64,000 bases of DNA from Fibrobacterota bacterium (GCA_947482115.1 CANKII010000006.1:62001-126000), one strand, 5' to 3'. Positions 42,757 through 52,024 are shown, counted from the first letter of the stretch. Notes: generated by a model not told the origin, from the sequence alone. Numbers and translations are program-made.

Positions 42757-43430
42757 AGCTCCTCTCCAAACTTCCCATTTTACTCGTCGCGCTGTTGATC
42801 AATCTGGCGTTGTATTTGGCCGTGCCTTTCATGCAGGCGTGGATGCATCAGAAGGCTTTACGCAATCAAAAGAAATCTCCGGTAGTGGAACGAGAACTGG
42901 TGTTTGAACATCAGGATGTGAACAAAGTGGTGAAGCGAGAGATCAAGGAAATCAAACTCGCCGCCATCACCCCGCCCAATCTGACACAAGGCCGACCTTC
43001 TTCGCCGGGCGGTGGATTAAAAATCGATTTGAGTGCTGCGGGTGGTGAAGGCCAGTCTTTAGTCTCCGGAGGAGATCGCACCGGTCTTTTGGGATCGGGC
43101 ACCGGTGGTGGAAATGGCAACGGCATGGGAGCCATGGTTTACGAGCCGGGACAAACGGATGATGATGCCAAAATTGTCGGACCGGATCAAACACCGAAAT
43201 ACCCGCCGCGTGCCGAACGCGAAGGGGTCACGGGATACGTGGATGTTCTGTTCGTTGTCAGCGAGTCTGGTTTTGCGGAACAGATCACGGTATTGAAGGA
43301 AGACCCGGAGAGTTATGGATTCGCCACTGCGGCCATCGAGGCTGTGCGTAAATTGCGGTTTCAACCGGCGATGATTCAGAAAACACCGGTGAAACAAAAA
43401 GTTCGTCGCAGGGTCAATTTCGAACAATGA
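42753..43430 (+). CDS. tonB: TonB-like energy transducer
   Basis: A 225-residue protein with one N-terminal helix (LPILLVALLINLALYLAVPF), a glycine-rich rather than proline-rich linker (GLLGSGTGGGNGNGMG region, ~100-125) and a C-terminal TonB fold: PKYPPRAEREGVTGYVDVLF, then YGFATAAIEAVRKLRFQPA and QKVRRRVNFEQ. The YPPRAEREGxxG motif and the final FxPA region are diagnostic. The lack of a Pro-rich spacer suggests a short reach, consistent with help from the DUF3450 and TtpC-like proteins. No TonB-dependent receptor gene is in the window. Confidence 0.9.
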   Translation: MKLLSKLPILLVALLINLALYLAVPFMQAWMHQKALRNQKKSPVVERELVFEHQDVNKVVKREIKEIKLAAITPPNLTQGRPSSPGGGLKIDLSAAGGEGQSLVSGGDRTGLLGSGTGGGNGNGMGAMVYEPGQTDDDAKIVGPDQTPKYPPRAEREGVTGYVDVLFVVSESGFAEQITVLKEDPESYGFATAAIEAVRKLRFQPAMIQKTPVKQKVRRRVNFEQ

Positions 43431-44419
43431 AAAAGATCTTCTTTCTTTTTGTTTTGGTTTCTTTGCAGGTATTTGCAGAAACGCCTGCGACACAACCGCC
43501 TAAAGATCCTCTTACTTTAGGCAACGAGCTTTACGACAAAGGGGATTATCCTGCGGCGGCGGCGCAATATCTTTTGGCGACGAAAGGCAATGCGGGTGGT
43601 TTGCAGCGTGCCTTTGCCTGGTTCAATCTCGGGAACTGTCAGGTTCAAACACACGCGTACAATCGCGCTGTCGTGGCTTATCGCCGTTCCGTGGAAGCTG
43701 CGCCGAATTTTTCACGAGGCTATCAGATTTTGGGAGATGTGTATTACACGATAGGAGCCATACCCGAAGCGGTTGTGGCATACCGCCGTTTATTGGAATT
43801 GGAAGAAACTTCCATGCATGCCCATCAAATGTTGGGGGAGTGCGCTCTCAAAACAGGGGATATCACCGAAGCCCTCCGTCACTTCGATGCAGCTGTCAAA
43901 TTGGAACCGGATCTTCCCGATCTTTATCTCGGCATGGCTGAAGCGTATTCGGATGTTCGCGATTACACCCAGGCGGAGAAAGTTTTGCAGGAAGGCTTGC
44001 TGCGAATGTCCAAACCCACGGCGGAGGGTTACTTCTACCTTGGTCAGCTCTATGAACTGGATGAAAACCCCAAAAAGGCCGTACGGGCATACGAAGAAGG
44101 ATTGTTACTGGCTCCCAAGCGAGCGGACTATTACATGCGCATCGCGGGTATTCATGACCGCGCTGGAGATGATTTTCTGTCGCTATTGATTTTGGAACAG
44201 GGCATTCGTTCCGGTATCCAGCGACCCGATTTTTATCTGCGAAGGGGGATGATTTTTTTCCGACAGCAGCGTTATAATCATGCGCTGGAGGAATTCAAAA
44301 AGGCGTATGCCGTGGGAAGCCCTCAGGGCCGCACGGGAATGGAGAATGTTGCGGCGGTGTATTTCAACGCGGGGAAGAAGGCGAAGGGTGATTCAGTAAT
44401 GGCGGGTATTCATCAATAA
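43427..44419 (+). CDS. TPR-repeat protein of the TonB-system operon
   Basis: A 330-residue exported protein (signal MKKIFFLFVLVSLQVFAETPA). It consists of about eight tetratricopeptide units, for example AFAWFNLGNCQVQTHAYNRA, GYQILGDVYYTIGAIPEAV, AHQMLGECALKTGDITEAL and YFYLGQLYELDENPKKAV. Such a TPR protein is the usual last gene of DUF3450/TtpC/ExbBD/TonB operons and may scaffold the complex or contact a receptor. It overlaps tonB by 4 bp and its 3' end overlaps the convergent glycosyltransferase gene by 27 bp, with no terminator hairpin between them. Confidence 0.88.
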   Translation: MKKIFFLFVLVSLQVFAETPATQPPKDPLTLGNELYDKGDYPAAAAQYLLATKGNAGGLQRAFAWFNLGNCQVQTHAYNRAVVAYRRSVEAAPNFSRGYQILGDVYYTIGAIPEAVVAYRRLLELEETSMHAHQMLGECALKTGDITEALRHFDAAVKLEPDLPDLYLGMAEAYSDVRDYTQAEKVLQEGLLRMSKPTAEGYFYLGQLYELDENPKKAVRAYEEGLLLAPKRADYYMRIAGIHDRAGDDFLSLLILEQGIRSGIQRPDFYLRRGMIFFRQQRYNHALEEFKKAYAVGSPQGRTGMENVAAVYFNAGKKAKGDSVMAGIHQ

Positions 44420-45496
44420 AGACTCGTAAACCTTTGCTGTTTCAGAAGCGGTTTTTTCCCAAGTGAATTGGGCCGCATGTGATAATCCGGATTGAATACA
44501 TTGTTTCCGTACTTCCGAATCCTTATAAATCAACTCCATTTGGAGCAACAAATCTTCCTTATCATTAGTCTTGAAAAATAATGCGCTTTCGCCCCCTGCT
44601 TCGATTAAGCCGGAATTATAAGCGGCGATGACCGGGCATCCACAGGCCATGGCTTCGATGACAGGAAGCCCGAAGCCCTCGTACGTAGAGGCTTGAATCA
44701 ACGCCAAAGAACGGGCGTACAGCTCTTCCAGTTTTTCGTTGGAGGCGTATCCCAGGAATTCAACAGCATCACTTATTTCCAACGTTTCGATGAGCGCAGG
44801 CAGATGGGACTGTTTCCATCCCATGGCGCCGACAACCTTTAGCTGGCCCTCGTGCAAATGGTGAAAGCGTGAAAAAGCTTCGAGAACAAGAGCCAGATTT
44901 TTCCCGGGTTCGACAGTACCTACAAAAAGAAAATCCCGCCGGTTATCCACACTTGGAATTGTTTGAACTGGAAACCTGTTCCCCAAATATACCACCGAAG
45001 TTTTGGAGGCAAGATGAGGGTAATACTTCCTGATATCCTTGAAAGAGTTGTTCGAATCCGTAATAATTCTGTCGGCTTTCCATCCGGATATCGAAATCAG
45101 GAAACGCATCAACTGGCGTTTGATCCAGCTAAAACGTTCAGGGGAAGAACACTCATAAGTATCGTGAAGGGTGATAATCTGAGGCGTCATGCAAAAGATG
45201 AGCCCCATGTTACCCACGGAATGAAGGAGTGAATAACGTCGAACCATGAACGGAAAAACCAAATGAAGAAAAGCCAATCTTCCAAGCCGGGATGAAACAT
45301 TAATCTCGAGAATTCTCAGTTTTGGAATATCGCGAAAATATCCAGCCACGCCTTTGTGTATCAACAGGGAAAAATCCCATTCAGGGTGTGTTTCCACCAA
45401 CTTTTGGGCAAGTTGGTGGGCATAGTTCCCAATGCCGCCCAAATGGTTTTGCAGGAGCAGGGCATTGAGGCAGATGGAAACACGTTTATTTTGCAT
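44393..45496 (-). CDS. Glycosyltransferase family 4
   Basis: A 367-residue GT-B enzyme. ATG 45496 places the first strand (RVSICLNALLLQ) at the N-terminus; a GTG at 45523 could add nine residues; neither has a clear ribosome site. Motifs: NHLGGIGNYAHQL (acceptor-side glycine loop), IITLHDTYEC, FLFVGTVEPGKNLALVLEAF, VEFLGYASNEKLEELY and STYEGFGLPVIEAMACGCPV, the last being the E-x7-E donor site. It is the last gene of a four-gene minus-strand glycosyltransferase run. It resembles mannosyl- or rhamnosyl-transferases of O-antigen loci; the donor is unproven. Confidence 0.9.
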   Translation of the reverse strand: MQNKRVSICLNALLLQNHLGGIGNYAHQLAQKLVETHPEWDFSLLIHKGVAGYFRDIPKLRILEINVSSRLGRLAFLHLVFPFMVRRYSLLHSVGNMGLIFCMTPQIITLHDTYECSSPERFSWIKRQLMRFLISISGWKADRIITDSNNSFKDIRKYYPHLASKTSVVYLGNRFPVQTIPSVDNRRDFLFVGTVEPGKNLALVLEAFSRFHHLHEGQLKVVGAMGWKQSHLPALIETLEISDAVEFLGYASNEKLEELYARSLALIQASTYEGFGLPVIEAMACGCPVIAAYNSGLIEAGGESALFFKTNDKEDLLLQMELIYKDSEVRKQCIQSGLSHAAQFTWEKTASETAKVYESLLMNTRHY

Positions 45497-45526
45497 GGCC
45501 GTAAAAATCCGATAAAGTTTCACAGG

Positions 45527-46588
45527 CTAGGATATTGCACTTATTTCCGCGACAAATTTTTCAGCAGATTTTTCCCAAGAGAATTTATCCAAGATCCTTC
45601 GAATAGTAACTGATTTGGGGTGCGCTAAAGAAGCATCCAAACCACTGGAGATGGATTCGGATGATAAGGGATCGAAATAGATAGCGCAATCCTCCATGAC
45701 TTCCCGGAAAACAGGGATGTCAGAACAAACTACAGGGCAATTAAATTGAAGGGCATCCAATAATGGGATGCCGAAACCCTCATCCAAAGAGGGATAAATT
45801 AATCCGAGAGTGTTTTCATAAAGAAAACGCAATTCTCCTTCACTTACAAAACCCAAATTCACCACGTTGGGAATGGATAATTTTTGGCAAACTTCTTCGA
45901 TCCATTCCGCATTTCCGGTAACGGCCAATTGGTAGCCATGGTATTTCTGATTGAATAAGGCAAATCCATTTAACAGATTGGCCAGGTTTTTACGACGGTT
46001 TGTTATCCCTACAGTGAGGAAAAAAGGCTTTTTCAGACCCGTAACCGGAACGGATGCGTATTGATTTAAGCGGCTATCAGCAGGATACACCAGCATGATT
46101 TTTTCAGAAGGAACATTCGCCCTATTTACAAGGTCAAGTCGTATTTTATTCGATATTGTTACAACACGTGTTGAAAATTTCTTGGTAAGCGCAAGGGAGG
46201 TGTAAAGAAAAGAGGAATATTTTTTGTTATGAGATCCCTTAATCGTCAAAAACGTCAAATCATAAACAAAAGAGAAAGTTTTAATTCCGGGGTGACAAAT
46301 GGGTGCCCTACCCTCAAAAGAGACAAAGTTTTTGAACTTATGACGATAACACAGGTATGGGATAAAAAGTTGTTCATAGCCTTCCGTCCAAGGGTGATCC
46401 GTCAAATCAATAGGCGAGAAAAAAATCTGAAATCTTTCAAAAGACTTTGCGTATGGGCTGCCTATGGGTAATATGATTCCGATCTTTTCTTGAGTATTGG
46501 GCAATGCTTGCAACAAGTTGTAAACAAAATTGCCGACGCCTGTCTTTCCAGGGCGCACCCAGCGGGCGTCAAATAAAATTCCGGCCAT
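45527..46588 (-). CDS. Glycosyltransferase family 4
   Basis: A 353-residue GT-B enzyme from ATG 46588 (GGAG 6 bp upstream; a GTG at 46600 is less likely). Motifs include ILFDARWVRPGKTGVGNF, FVYDLTFLT, FFLTVGITNRRKNLANLL, VNLGFVSEGELRFLYEN and SLDEGFGIPLLDALQFNCPVV (donor site, in part). It overlaps the upstream GT2 gene by 20 bp and lies 30 bp before the next GT4. The sequence is of the type that builds O-antigen repeat units on undecaprenyl diphosphate. Codon and base use is more AT-rich than in region 1. Confidence 0.9.
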   Translation of the reverse strand: MAGILFDARWVRPGKTGVGNFVYNLLQALPNTQEKIGIILPIGSPYAKSFERFQIFFSPIDLTDHPWTEGYEQLFIPYLCYRHKFKNFVSFEGRAPICHPGIKTFSFVYDLTFLTIKGSHNKKYSSFLYTSLALTKKFSTRVVTISNKIRLDLVNRANVPSEKIMLVYPADSRLNQYASVPVTGLKKPFFLTVGITNRRKNLANLLNGFALFNQKYHGYQLAVTGNAEWIEEVCQKLSIPNVVNLGFVSEGELRFLYENTLGLIYPSLDEGFGIPLLDALQFNCPVVCSDIPVFREVMEDCAIYFDPLSSESISSGLDASLAHPKSVTIRRILDKFSWEKSAEKFVAEISAIS

Positions 46589-47504
46589 TAGCCACTCCAC
46601 TAAGTATAAGGATTTCCATTAAATGATTGCGCATTTTCTGCCGCCAGATATTGTTTCGCGAAAAAATCGAAATAGGTAGATAGATTAGGAACCGCAATAG
46701 AGAACGGCAGATGAATATTCCACGCAACAGGATAGACTGAAACATACCTTTCATAATCGCAAAGGTTCTTAGGCGTCCGGCATCTGTAAGCACCAAAGAA
46801 CGCATGGAAGCGTAATGGGTGCTGCCACCTCCAAGATGTATGATGGAAATCGATGGAATAAAGTAACGGGGTATTCCTGCCTTAGCGGCCCTCCAGCAAA
46901 ATTCCATGTCTTCCCCATACATGAAGATTTTTTCGTTCAAGCCGCCTAATTTAAGGTAGTCGGCTCTTTCCATGAAAAGAAAGGCGCCACAGATCCAACC
47001 TACCGGGTTCATTTCCATTGTTAAATGGGATTGCAAAAGGAGCTTTCTCTTGCGAATCCCTGCTTCAAGGGAAAAAGCTTCCAAAAAATAATCAGTGAGG
47101 TATGAGAAATTTTCCACGCTTAATTGGGGGCTGTTATCAGGATTAAGAAGTTTGCAACCCAAGATACAGGGGTTTGAGGATCGCAAGTGATACAGACAGG
47201 TTGGCAACACTTCCTGATGGAATCGAGTATCGCTATTAAGAAGAAGAATGGACTTTCCGCAGGCGGAATCGACGCCTTGATTGTTCGCTTTAGCAAAACC
47301 ATTGTTCGTTCGGTTTTCGATAATTCGAACGTTTGGATATTTTTCCGACAGGAATGACACACTATTATCTTCGGAGGCGTTATCCACCAGAATGATTTCT
47401 AAGGCAATGGTTTTTTCGAATTGATAAAGGGACGCAATGGCTATATCAGTCAGATCCTTGGTGTTCCAGTTTACAATGATGACGGAGACTTCAGGTAAAG
47501 GCAT
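46569..47504 (-). CDS. Glycosyltransferase family 2 (rhamnosyltransferase-like)
   Basis: A 311-residue GT-A enzyme. ATG 47504 puts MPLPEVSVIIVNWN at the start; a TTG at 47528 is possible. Motifs: SVIIVNWNTKDL, ILVDNASEDNS, NNGFAKANNQGV, LLLNSDTRF (DxD equivalent), GAFLFMERADYLKLGGLNE and FMYGEDMEFCWRAAKAG (ED motif). This pattern is shared with dTDP-rhamnosyl transferases such as WbbL. A C-terminal hydrophobic segment (~265-285) may attach it to the membrane. It is transcribed with the GT2 gene upstream (40 bp gap). Confidence 0.88.
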   Translation of the reverse strand: MPLPEVSVIIVNWNTKDLTDIAIASLYQFEKTIALEIILVDNASEDNSVSFLSEKYPNVRIIENRTNNGFAKANNQGVDSACGKSILLLNSDTRFHQEVLPTCLYHLRSSNPCILGCKLLNPDNSPQLSVENFSYLTDYFLEAFSLEAGIRKRKLLLQSHLTMEMNPVGWICGAFLFMERADYLKLGGLNEKIFMYGEDMEFCWRAAKAGIPRYFIPSISIIHLGGGSTHYASMRSLVLTDAGRLRTFAIMKGMFQSILLRGIFICRSLLRFLIYLPISIFSRNNIWRQKMRNHLMEILILSGVANGRNFI

Positions 47505-47544
47505 GTAATGTTTCCACGCTTTCAACAAAGGGAATAATCATGAA

Positions 47545-48516
47545 CTAAAGGGGAATCTCGAAGTTCCCTTTTCTGAACGCAAGCCTTTCTCGGAACCACC
47601 CAGGACGCAGTAATTTCTCGAAATCTTCTCGCGACAGTTTGGATTGTGACAAAATTTTCTTGCGTTTTTCAGATATCTCTGGGATCATCCGCATACAATC
47701 GATGCTAGCCCGGAGAAATATTTTTGTTTGCCTGAGGCGTATTCCTTGAAGAAATCGAATGCCAAGCATGATAATGATTCCTGGAAGGGATTTATAGAGG
47801 GTAAAAAGGGGAAAATTCTTTAAGATGAAAAGCAAGTAGTTTCGCGTACCATAATAAAATGCAGCGGGACTCAGATGCCCTCCAAATGTGGCAGAACCTT
47901 TGTGACGGATTTTTACTTCGGGTAGAAAGAGAATGGATTCTCCGTGGTGACGGGCTCTTAGGGACAAATCCACGTCTTCAAAAACGAGGAAAAAATCCTC
48001 GTCAAATCCCCCAAGATCATCCAACAAATTTTTGGAATATACGGCCGCTCCCGCGCAGGCTGCGGTTACTTCCCGCGGAGACGTGAACAGGCTTGCGGGG
48101 TAGCGCGCAAAAGAGGTAATGAATCCACCCTTGTAAATTGTATCTCCAGCCGAATCCACCAATTCAGGATTCGAAAATTTGAGCAGAAAACATGCAAACA
48201 CGCGGTAGGTTGAATATTTCTCAATCGAACGCGCGAGTTCTTTAAGCGCTCCGGATTCCATGTGTGTATCGTTATTCAGGAAAAATATATGCTCACCTGA
48301 ACAATAAGAAAGACCAAGATTGTTGCCGCCGGAAAATCCAAGATTTGAGGAAGCTTTTACAAGACGGACTTCCGGAAAGTTGGTCCTTAGAAATTCAACG
48401 GATCCATCTTTTGAGGCGTTGTCCACCAGGATCACTTCAAAGTCTTGGAAATCCTGCGCATAAATGGAGGAAAGGCATTCTTCCAAATGATGGAGACCAT
48501 TGTAGTTTACTATCAA
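47545..48516 (-). CDS. Glycosyltransferase family 2, start unresolved
   Basis: About 323 residues of a GT-A enzyme: MIVNYNGLHHLEECL, ILVDNASKDGS, NLGFSGGNNLGL, IFFLNNDTHMESG, GAAVYSKNLLDDLGGFDE and FFLVFEDVDLSLRARHHG. The only usable start in frame is TTG 48516, yet the normal first strand residues (LSIL) are encoded just upstream, where the frame is open back beyond 48610 without ATG, GTG or TTG and without a Shine-Dalgarno. Initiation at a rare codon (ATT or ATA) or a lost start are both possible. It is divergent from the flippase gene. Otherwise the catalytic domain appears intact. Confidence 0.78.
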   Translation of the reverse strand: MIVNYNGLHHLEECLSSIYAQDFQDFEVILVDNASKDGSVEFLRTNFPEVRLVKASSNLGFSGGNNLGLSYCSGEHIFFLNNDTHMESGALKELARSIEKYSTYRVFACFLLKFSNPELVDSAGDTIYKGGFITSFARYPASLFTSPREVTAACAGAAVYSKNLLDDLGGFDEDFFLVFEDVDLSLRARHHGESILFLPEVKIRHKGSATFGGHLSPAAFYYGTRNYLLFILKNFPLFTLYKSLPGIIIMLGIRFLQGIRLRQTKIFLRASIDCMRMIPEISEKRKKILSQSKLSREDFEKLLRPGWFRERLAFRKGNFEIPL

Positions 48517-48674
48517 TATGCTTAGGAGGGGGATAATCGAATCCTTTGTAACAACGAAGCCGAGGGTCTGCCAAACAAAAGTAAATTTGTGATCATCAAG
48601 GGAATGGAAAATACATTTTGCCGGAAAGTGATGGAAGTGTTCCCGTGGGGGGGAAAAGTGACCGGCATCCTTTC

Positions 48675-49961
48675 ATGAAAATCTTTGTAAATCGGGCTGG
48701 AAACCTTCTTGTAAAGTGGACCCAAAACGGCGCCGTTTGGTTTTTTCTGGCCAATGCCCTTCCTTCTTTCATTGCGATTGCCCTCGGCCCGTTTACCTTG
48801 AGGAAAGTTGGTTTGGAAGAATATGCTGTTCTCGGGTTGGCCACCTATTTCCTCAACCTAGTGGCCGGATATTCCGATTTCGCGAGTTACACCCACCTTT
48901 TGGCGGTCTTTTCAAAAAAATCACAGGAAAGGTTTATCGATCTCGCAAATGCATTTGCATTAAAGGGATGCCTCTTAACCCTGTTTTTTTGTTTGCTGAT
49001 GCTGGTGGCACACTCGCATCCCAGAAAAGACGACCTCTATCCCCTCTTGGCAATTTCAATGCTCGGAATATTGCTTCCCTCAACGAATATGGAGTGGTAT
49101 TTCACTGCTAGAAAGAGATATTTCCAGTTCTTCATGGCTCGTACGGCTTTGATGAGCTGTCAGATTCTGTTGATCATGGCGTGGTTTTTCTCGAAGTGGA
49201 AGAGTCCATTGTTTATTCCATCCATCACCGTGATTTCCGGTGGGGTCGGCTCTATTCTCCTGTTGAGCTTCCTCGGAAAACGCCATATTCTGGACTGGAC
49301 GTCGTCGTTGCGCTTGGTTTCATTCCGTGGAATGCGATCTCTTATTTTCAGGCTTTTCCCCATGGCAGCCGCTTTATTGATCCTGCCCTATTTCCTAGTT
49401 TATGCGCTTCCGTGGTATTCGCTGGTTTGTCCCGATAAAAAATTGGTTGGCGCGTTCAGTATCGGCTATCGTTTGATTGTGGGCATTTCTTCATTGATAG
49501 TCCCCCTCGTGCTTTATTTAATCCCCTTGAATGCGACGTCCAGTCAGATCATCTCTTTCCGTAAAACTCTCGGATGGTCGCTATCCGCGGTGGTGTTTTT
49601 CTGGATGATCGGCCTGCCCGTCTTGTGGTTTTATTTCCATGTATCGAAGATCGATGGACCCCTGTTTTTTTATTCATTGCGCACCTTTTCCATTTTAATG
49701 CTGGGCCTGTTTTTCGTTTGTTTGCGGACTCCCTATGTGGGGCGATGGTTCATTCATGGACGTTATCGGGATTATTTTCTGATTCTTCTCATCAGTTGTT
49801 CGCCCGTACTGTTGCTTTCCTGGATAGGCGGCAAGAGGATTCCACCGAATATGGTGGCATGGCTTGCCTGCCTGCCCGATTTTCTGGCGACTTCGGGTTT
49901 CATCGGATACAACCGCATTCGTTCCCGATTCAAATTATTTTTTAACGAGAGGTTGGCTTGA
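48675..49961 (+). CDS. Flippase-like polysaccharide biosynthesis membrane protein (Wzx type)
   Basis: A 428-residue membrane protein with ~12 hydrophobic helices. ATG 48675 is used; an in-frame start at 48618 lies in the divergent promoter region. The layout (GAVWFFLANALPSFIAIALG first helix, GLEEYAVLGLATYFLNLVAGYSD in parts, ISMLGILLPSTNMEWYFTARKRY loop) fits the MATE/MVF-like O-antigen flippases that move undecaprenyl-linked repeat units to the periplasm. There is no strongly diagnostic motif, so the call rests on topology and on the polymerase, glycosyltransferase and Wzz-like neighbours. Its stop overlaps the next gene's TTG (TTGA). Confidence 0.78.
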   Translation: MKIFVNRAGNLLVKWTQNGAVWFFLANALPSFIAIALGPFTLRKVGLEEYAVLGLATYFLNLVAGYSDFASYTHLLAVFSKKSQERFIDLANAFALKGCLLTLFFCLLMLVAHSHPRKDDLYPLLAISMLGILLPSTNMEWYFTARKRYFQFFMARTALMSCQILLIMAWFFSKWKSPLFIPSITVISGGVGSILLLSFLGKRHILDWTSSLRLVSFRGMRSLIFRLFPMAAALLILPYFLVYALPWYSLVCPDKKLVGAFSIGYRLIVGISSLIVPLVLYLIPLNATSSQIISFRKTLGWSLSAVVFFWMIGLPVLWFYFHVSKIDGPLFFYSLRTFSILMLGLFFVCLRTPYVGRWFIHGRYRDYFLILLISCSPVLLLSWIGGKRIPPNMVAWLACLPDFLATSGFIGYNRIRSRFKLFFNERLA

Positions 49962-50656
49962 AAATTGCGCTGGTTCATTTGGTTCGCAGGCAAAACCCTC
50001 CGGATGCATTCAAAAAATTCTGGAAGTCCTACCTTGAGCACCCTTCCGGGGTGGATCACGATGTGATTATCGTCTGGAAGAATTTTATCGGCCTCGATCA
50101 TCCAAACGTTTCGGCAGAAGCCAATGTGCGTCATCTTGTCGTATCGGATCATGGGTGTGACATTGATGTGTATTTTCAAGTGTCAAAAATATTTGACTAT
50201 GACGCTTTTGTGTTTCTTAATTCTTGGAGCGAAATTAACAAGGACGGCTGGCTGAAAACCATGTGTGATGCCATGGGGGAAGCGGTCGGTCTTGTCGGTG
50301 CATTTTCATCATTGGAGAGTCATCGGACGAATTTCGTCAATGGATTTTGGAAAGTGTGGAGGGAGGCGTCACTACGGGAAAAATTTTTGTTGCTGATATA
50401 TGCGTGTTACTTGTGGCTCAGGCTGGAGATCCATATTCCCGTACATCCGAATTTTCATGTTCGCACAAACGGGTTTATGATATCCAAGAAGGTACTGGAG
50501 CAAATACGCAAACCTGTTATTTTTGACAAGATAGATGCATGGAAGTTCGAAAGTGGAGACCACAGTTTGACGCGGCAGGTACGGAGCCGGGGATACGAAG
50601 TGGTGTCGCTTAGTGAGTCCAAATTGATTGTAGATAACCGGGTGCGATCCCGGTGA
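49958..50656 (+). CDS. Uncharacterised small protein of the polysaccharide locus, GT-A-like
   Basis: A 232-residue protein starting at TTG 49958, which overlaps the flippase stop and has GAGAGGTT upstream. It opens with a strand-like KIALVHLVRRQNPP and has DHDVIIVWKNF, YDAFVFLNSWSEINKDGWL and HVRTNGFMISKKVLEQI, and ends with GDHSLTRQVRSRGYEVV. The order (strand, acidic FLNS motif, acceptor-like loop, basic end) recalls a compact GT-A glycosyltransferase lacking the classical DxD. Homologs are known to me only as hypothetical proteins of O-antigen loci. A glycosyltransferase role is an inference. Confidence 0.6.
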   Translation: MKIALVHLVRRQNPPDAFKKFWKSYLEHPSGVDHDVIIVWKNFIGLDHPNVSAEANVRHLVVSDHGCDIDVYFQVSKIFDYDAFVFLNSWSEINKDGWLKTMCDAMGEAVGLVGAFSSLESHRTNFVNGFWKVWREASLREKFLLLIYACYLWLRLEIHIPVHPNFHVRTNGFMISKKVLEQIRKPVIFDKIDAWKFESGDHSLTRQVRSRGYEVVSLSESKLIVDNRVRSR

Positions 50657-50683
50657 GCCGTCTTTTAATATTAAGGAAGTCCG

Positions 50684-52024
50684 ATGATTGCCGTTAGCAT
50701 TGTTTCTTTTTGCATCGCGATATTTTTGATCCTTGAACACATTGTTCGAAAAACCGATTTCTTTTCTCCGGCCCGTATTTATCTCTTTTTTCACTCCATT
50801 GCTCTTGGTGTCGCCTTTATTGCATGGGATAAGGCAATGACTCCTTTTAAGCCTTTCACGTCAGTGGTGTATTTTGGAAGCGGAATTTGCTTCCTGTTGG
50901 GTGTCTGGTCTGTGCAGCTGTTGGCCAGACTTTCCGGGAAAGATGCCTCTGTGCGCCGTCCCCTGGACTTGGGACGGTATAATTGGGGGTTACATCTGTT
51001 GTTTGCGTTTGTGTTGTTTTTTTTCTTTGCTTGGGGAATGGCCGGAGCGTTCAGAGGGGCCGGTACGTTTCCACTATTCGCGAAAGAAAAACTTAAGGCG
51101 ATTCATGACTTTATGACGCAAAAGTGGTCTTATAGTTTTGCGTTGAGTTATGCGGGTATAGCCATGGCCCTTTTTTACATGTCCATATTCCGACCCCGCC
51201 GTCTCCCCAAAATCTTTAATCTTTCCATTTGGATGACAGTAATATCGGCGATGATTTTTTCTCTGGCACTGAGTCGTTCTGCGCTTATGTTTTTCGCATT
51301 CTTTGCACTTGTGTTTTACAACGAAGCGATTCGCAGGTTATCCGTATTGAAGCTATTCAATTTTTTCCTCATTTGTTTTGCCATAATCTTTGTCAGTGGA
51401 TTTTTTAAGGTCAACGGTTTCGAAAAAAACACCTTGAATATTAAGAAGCCGTCCAAAATACTTCTACCGATGTTAAAAGTACCCTATATGTACTTTGCCA
51501 ATAATTTCTGGAATTTGGATTATGCCCTGAATCCTGAAAATTACCAGGAAAGGCATCCTACTACTTACGGTTTCACGATGTTAGAGGGGGCATTGGATGC
51601 CATGAAAGTGCCTGGGGGAACCTTGGGGGGAGGGCTCAGGGAGGGGACAAAAATTGACAACCAATTTAATGCGAGCGCGGCCAAATCAAGAGGTTGGAAT
51701 ACCATTGGATATCAGTGGACCTTGTACAAGGATTTTGGGTTGGCTGGCGTGCTTTTAGGTCCTTTTATAATTGGCTTTGGCCTATCACTTCTGTATTTCA
51801 AAGTCTGCAGTCAACCCAGCCTTTTGAATGTGGCAGTCTATTCGTACTTGGCCTATTTTGTGGCCATTAGTTGTTTCGGTTTTTTCTCGGAATCTCCAAC
51901 CTATACCTATGGGCTTATTTATTTATGTCTGTGCTGCTACCTCAGCCAGAGTACCTTTTCAGGGAGGCGAACTCTCGCTTTAAACCCCGCAGGGCCCACC
52001 TCTCCAGAGTCACAATTGTCTTGA
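50684..52024 (+). CDS. O-antigen/oligosaccharide repeat-unit polymerase-like membrane protein (Wzy type)
   Basis: A 446-residue membrane protein with ~11-12 helices (AAGGAAG before ATG 50684). A long non-membrane loop at ~245-335 holds NNFWNLDYALNPENYQERHP and GWNTIGYQWTLYKDFG, the latter resembling the periplasmic loop region of Wzy/WzyE-type polymerases. Low sequence conservation is usual for this class. It would join repeat units on undecaprenyl diphosphate in the periplasm, with chain length set by the Wzz-like protein at 57186. Position next to the flippase supports the call. Confidence 0.75.
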   Translation: MIAVSIVSFCIAIFLILEHIVRKTDFFSPARIYLFFHSIALGVAFIAWDKAMTPFKPFTSVVYFGSGICFLLGVWSVQLLARLSGKDASVRRPLDLGRYNWGLHLLFAFVLFFFFAWGMAGAFRGAGTFPLFAKEKLKAIHDFMTQKWSYSFALSYAGIAMALFYMSIFRPRRLPKIFNLSIWMTVISAMIFSLALSRSALMFFAFFALVFYNEAIRRLSVLKLFNFFLICFAIIFVSGFFKVNGFEKNTLNIKKPSKILLPMLKVPYMYFANNFWNLDYALNPENYQERHPTTYGFTMLEGALDAMKVPGGTLGGGLREGTKIDNQFNASAAKSRGWNTIGYQWTLYKDFGLAGVLLGPFIIGFGLSLLYFKVCSQPSLLNVAVYSYLAYFVAISCFGFFSESPTYTYGLIYLCLCCYLSQSTFSGRRTLALNPAGPTSPESQLS

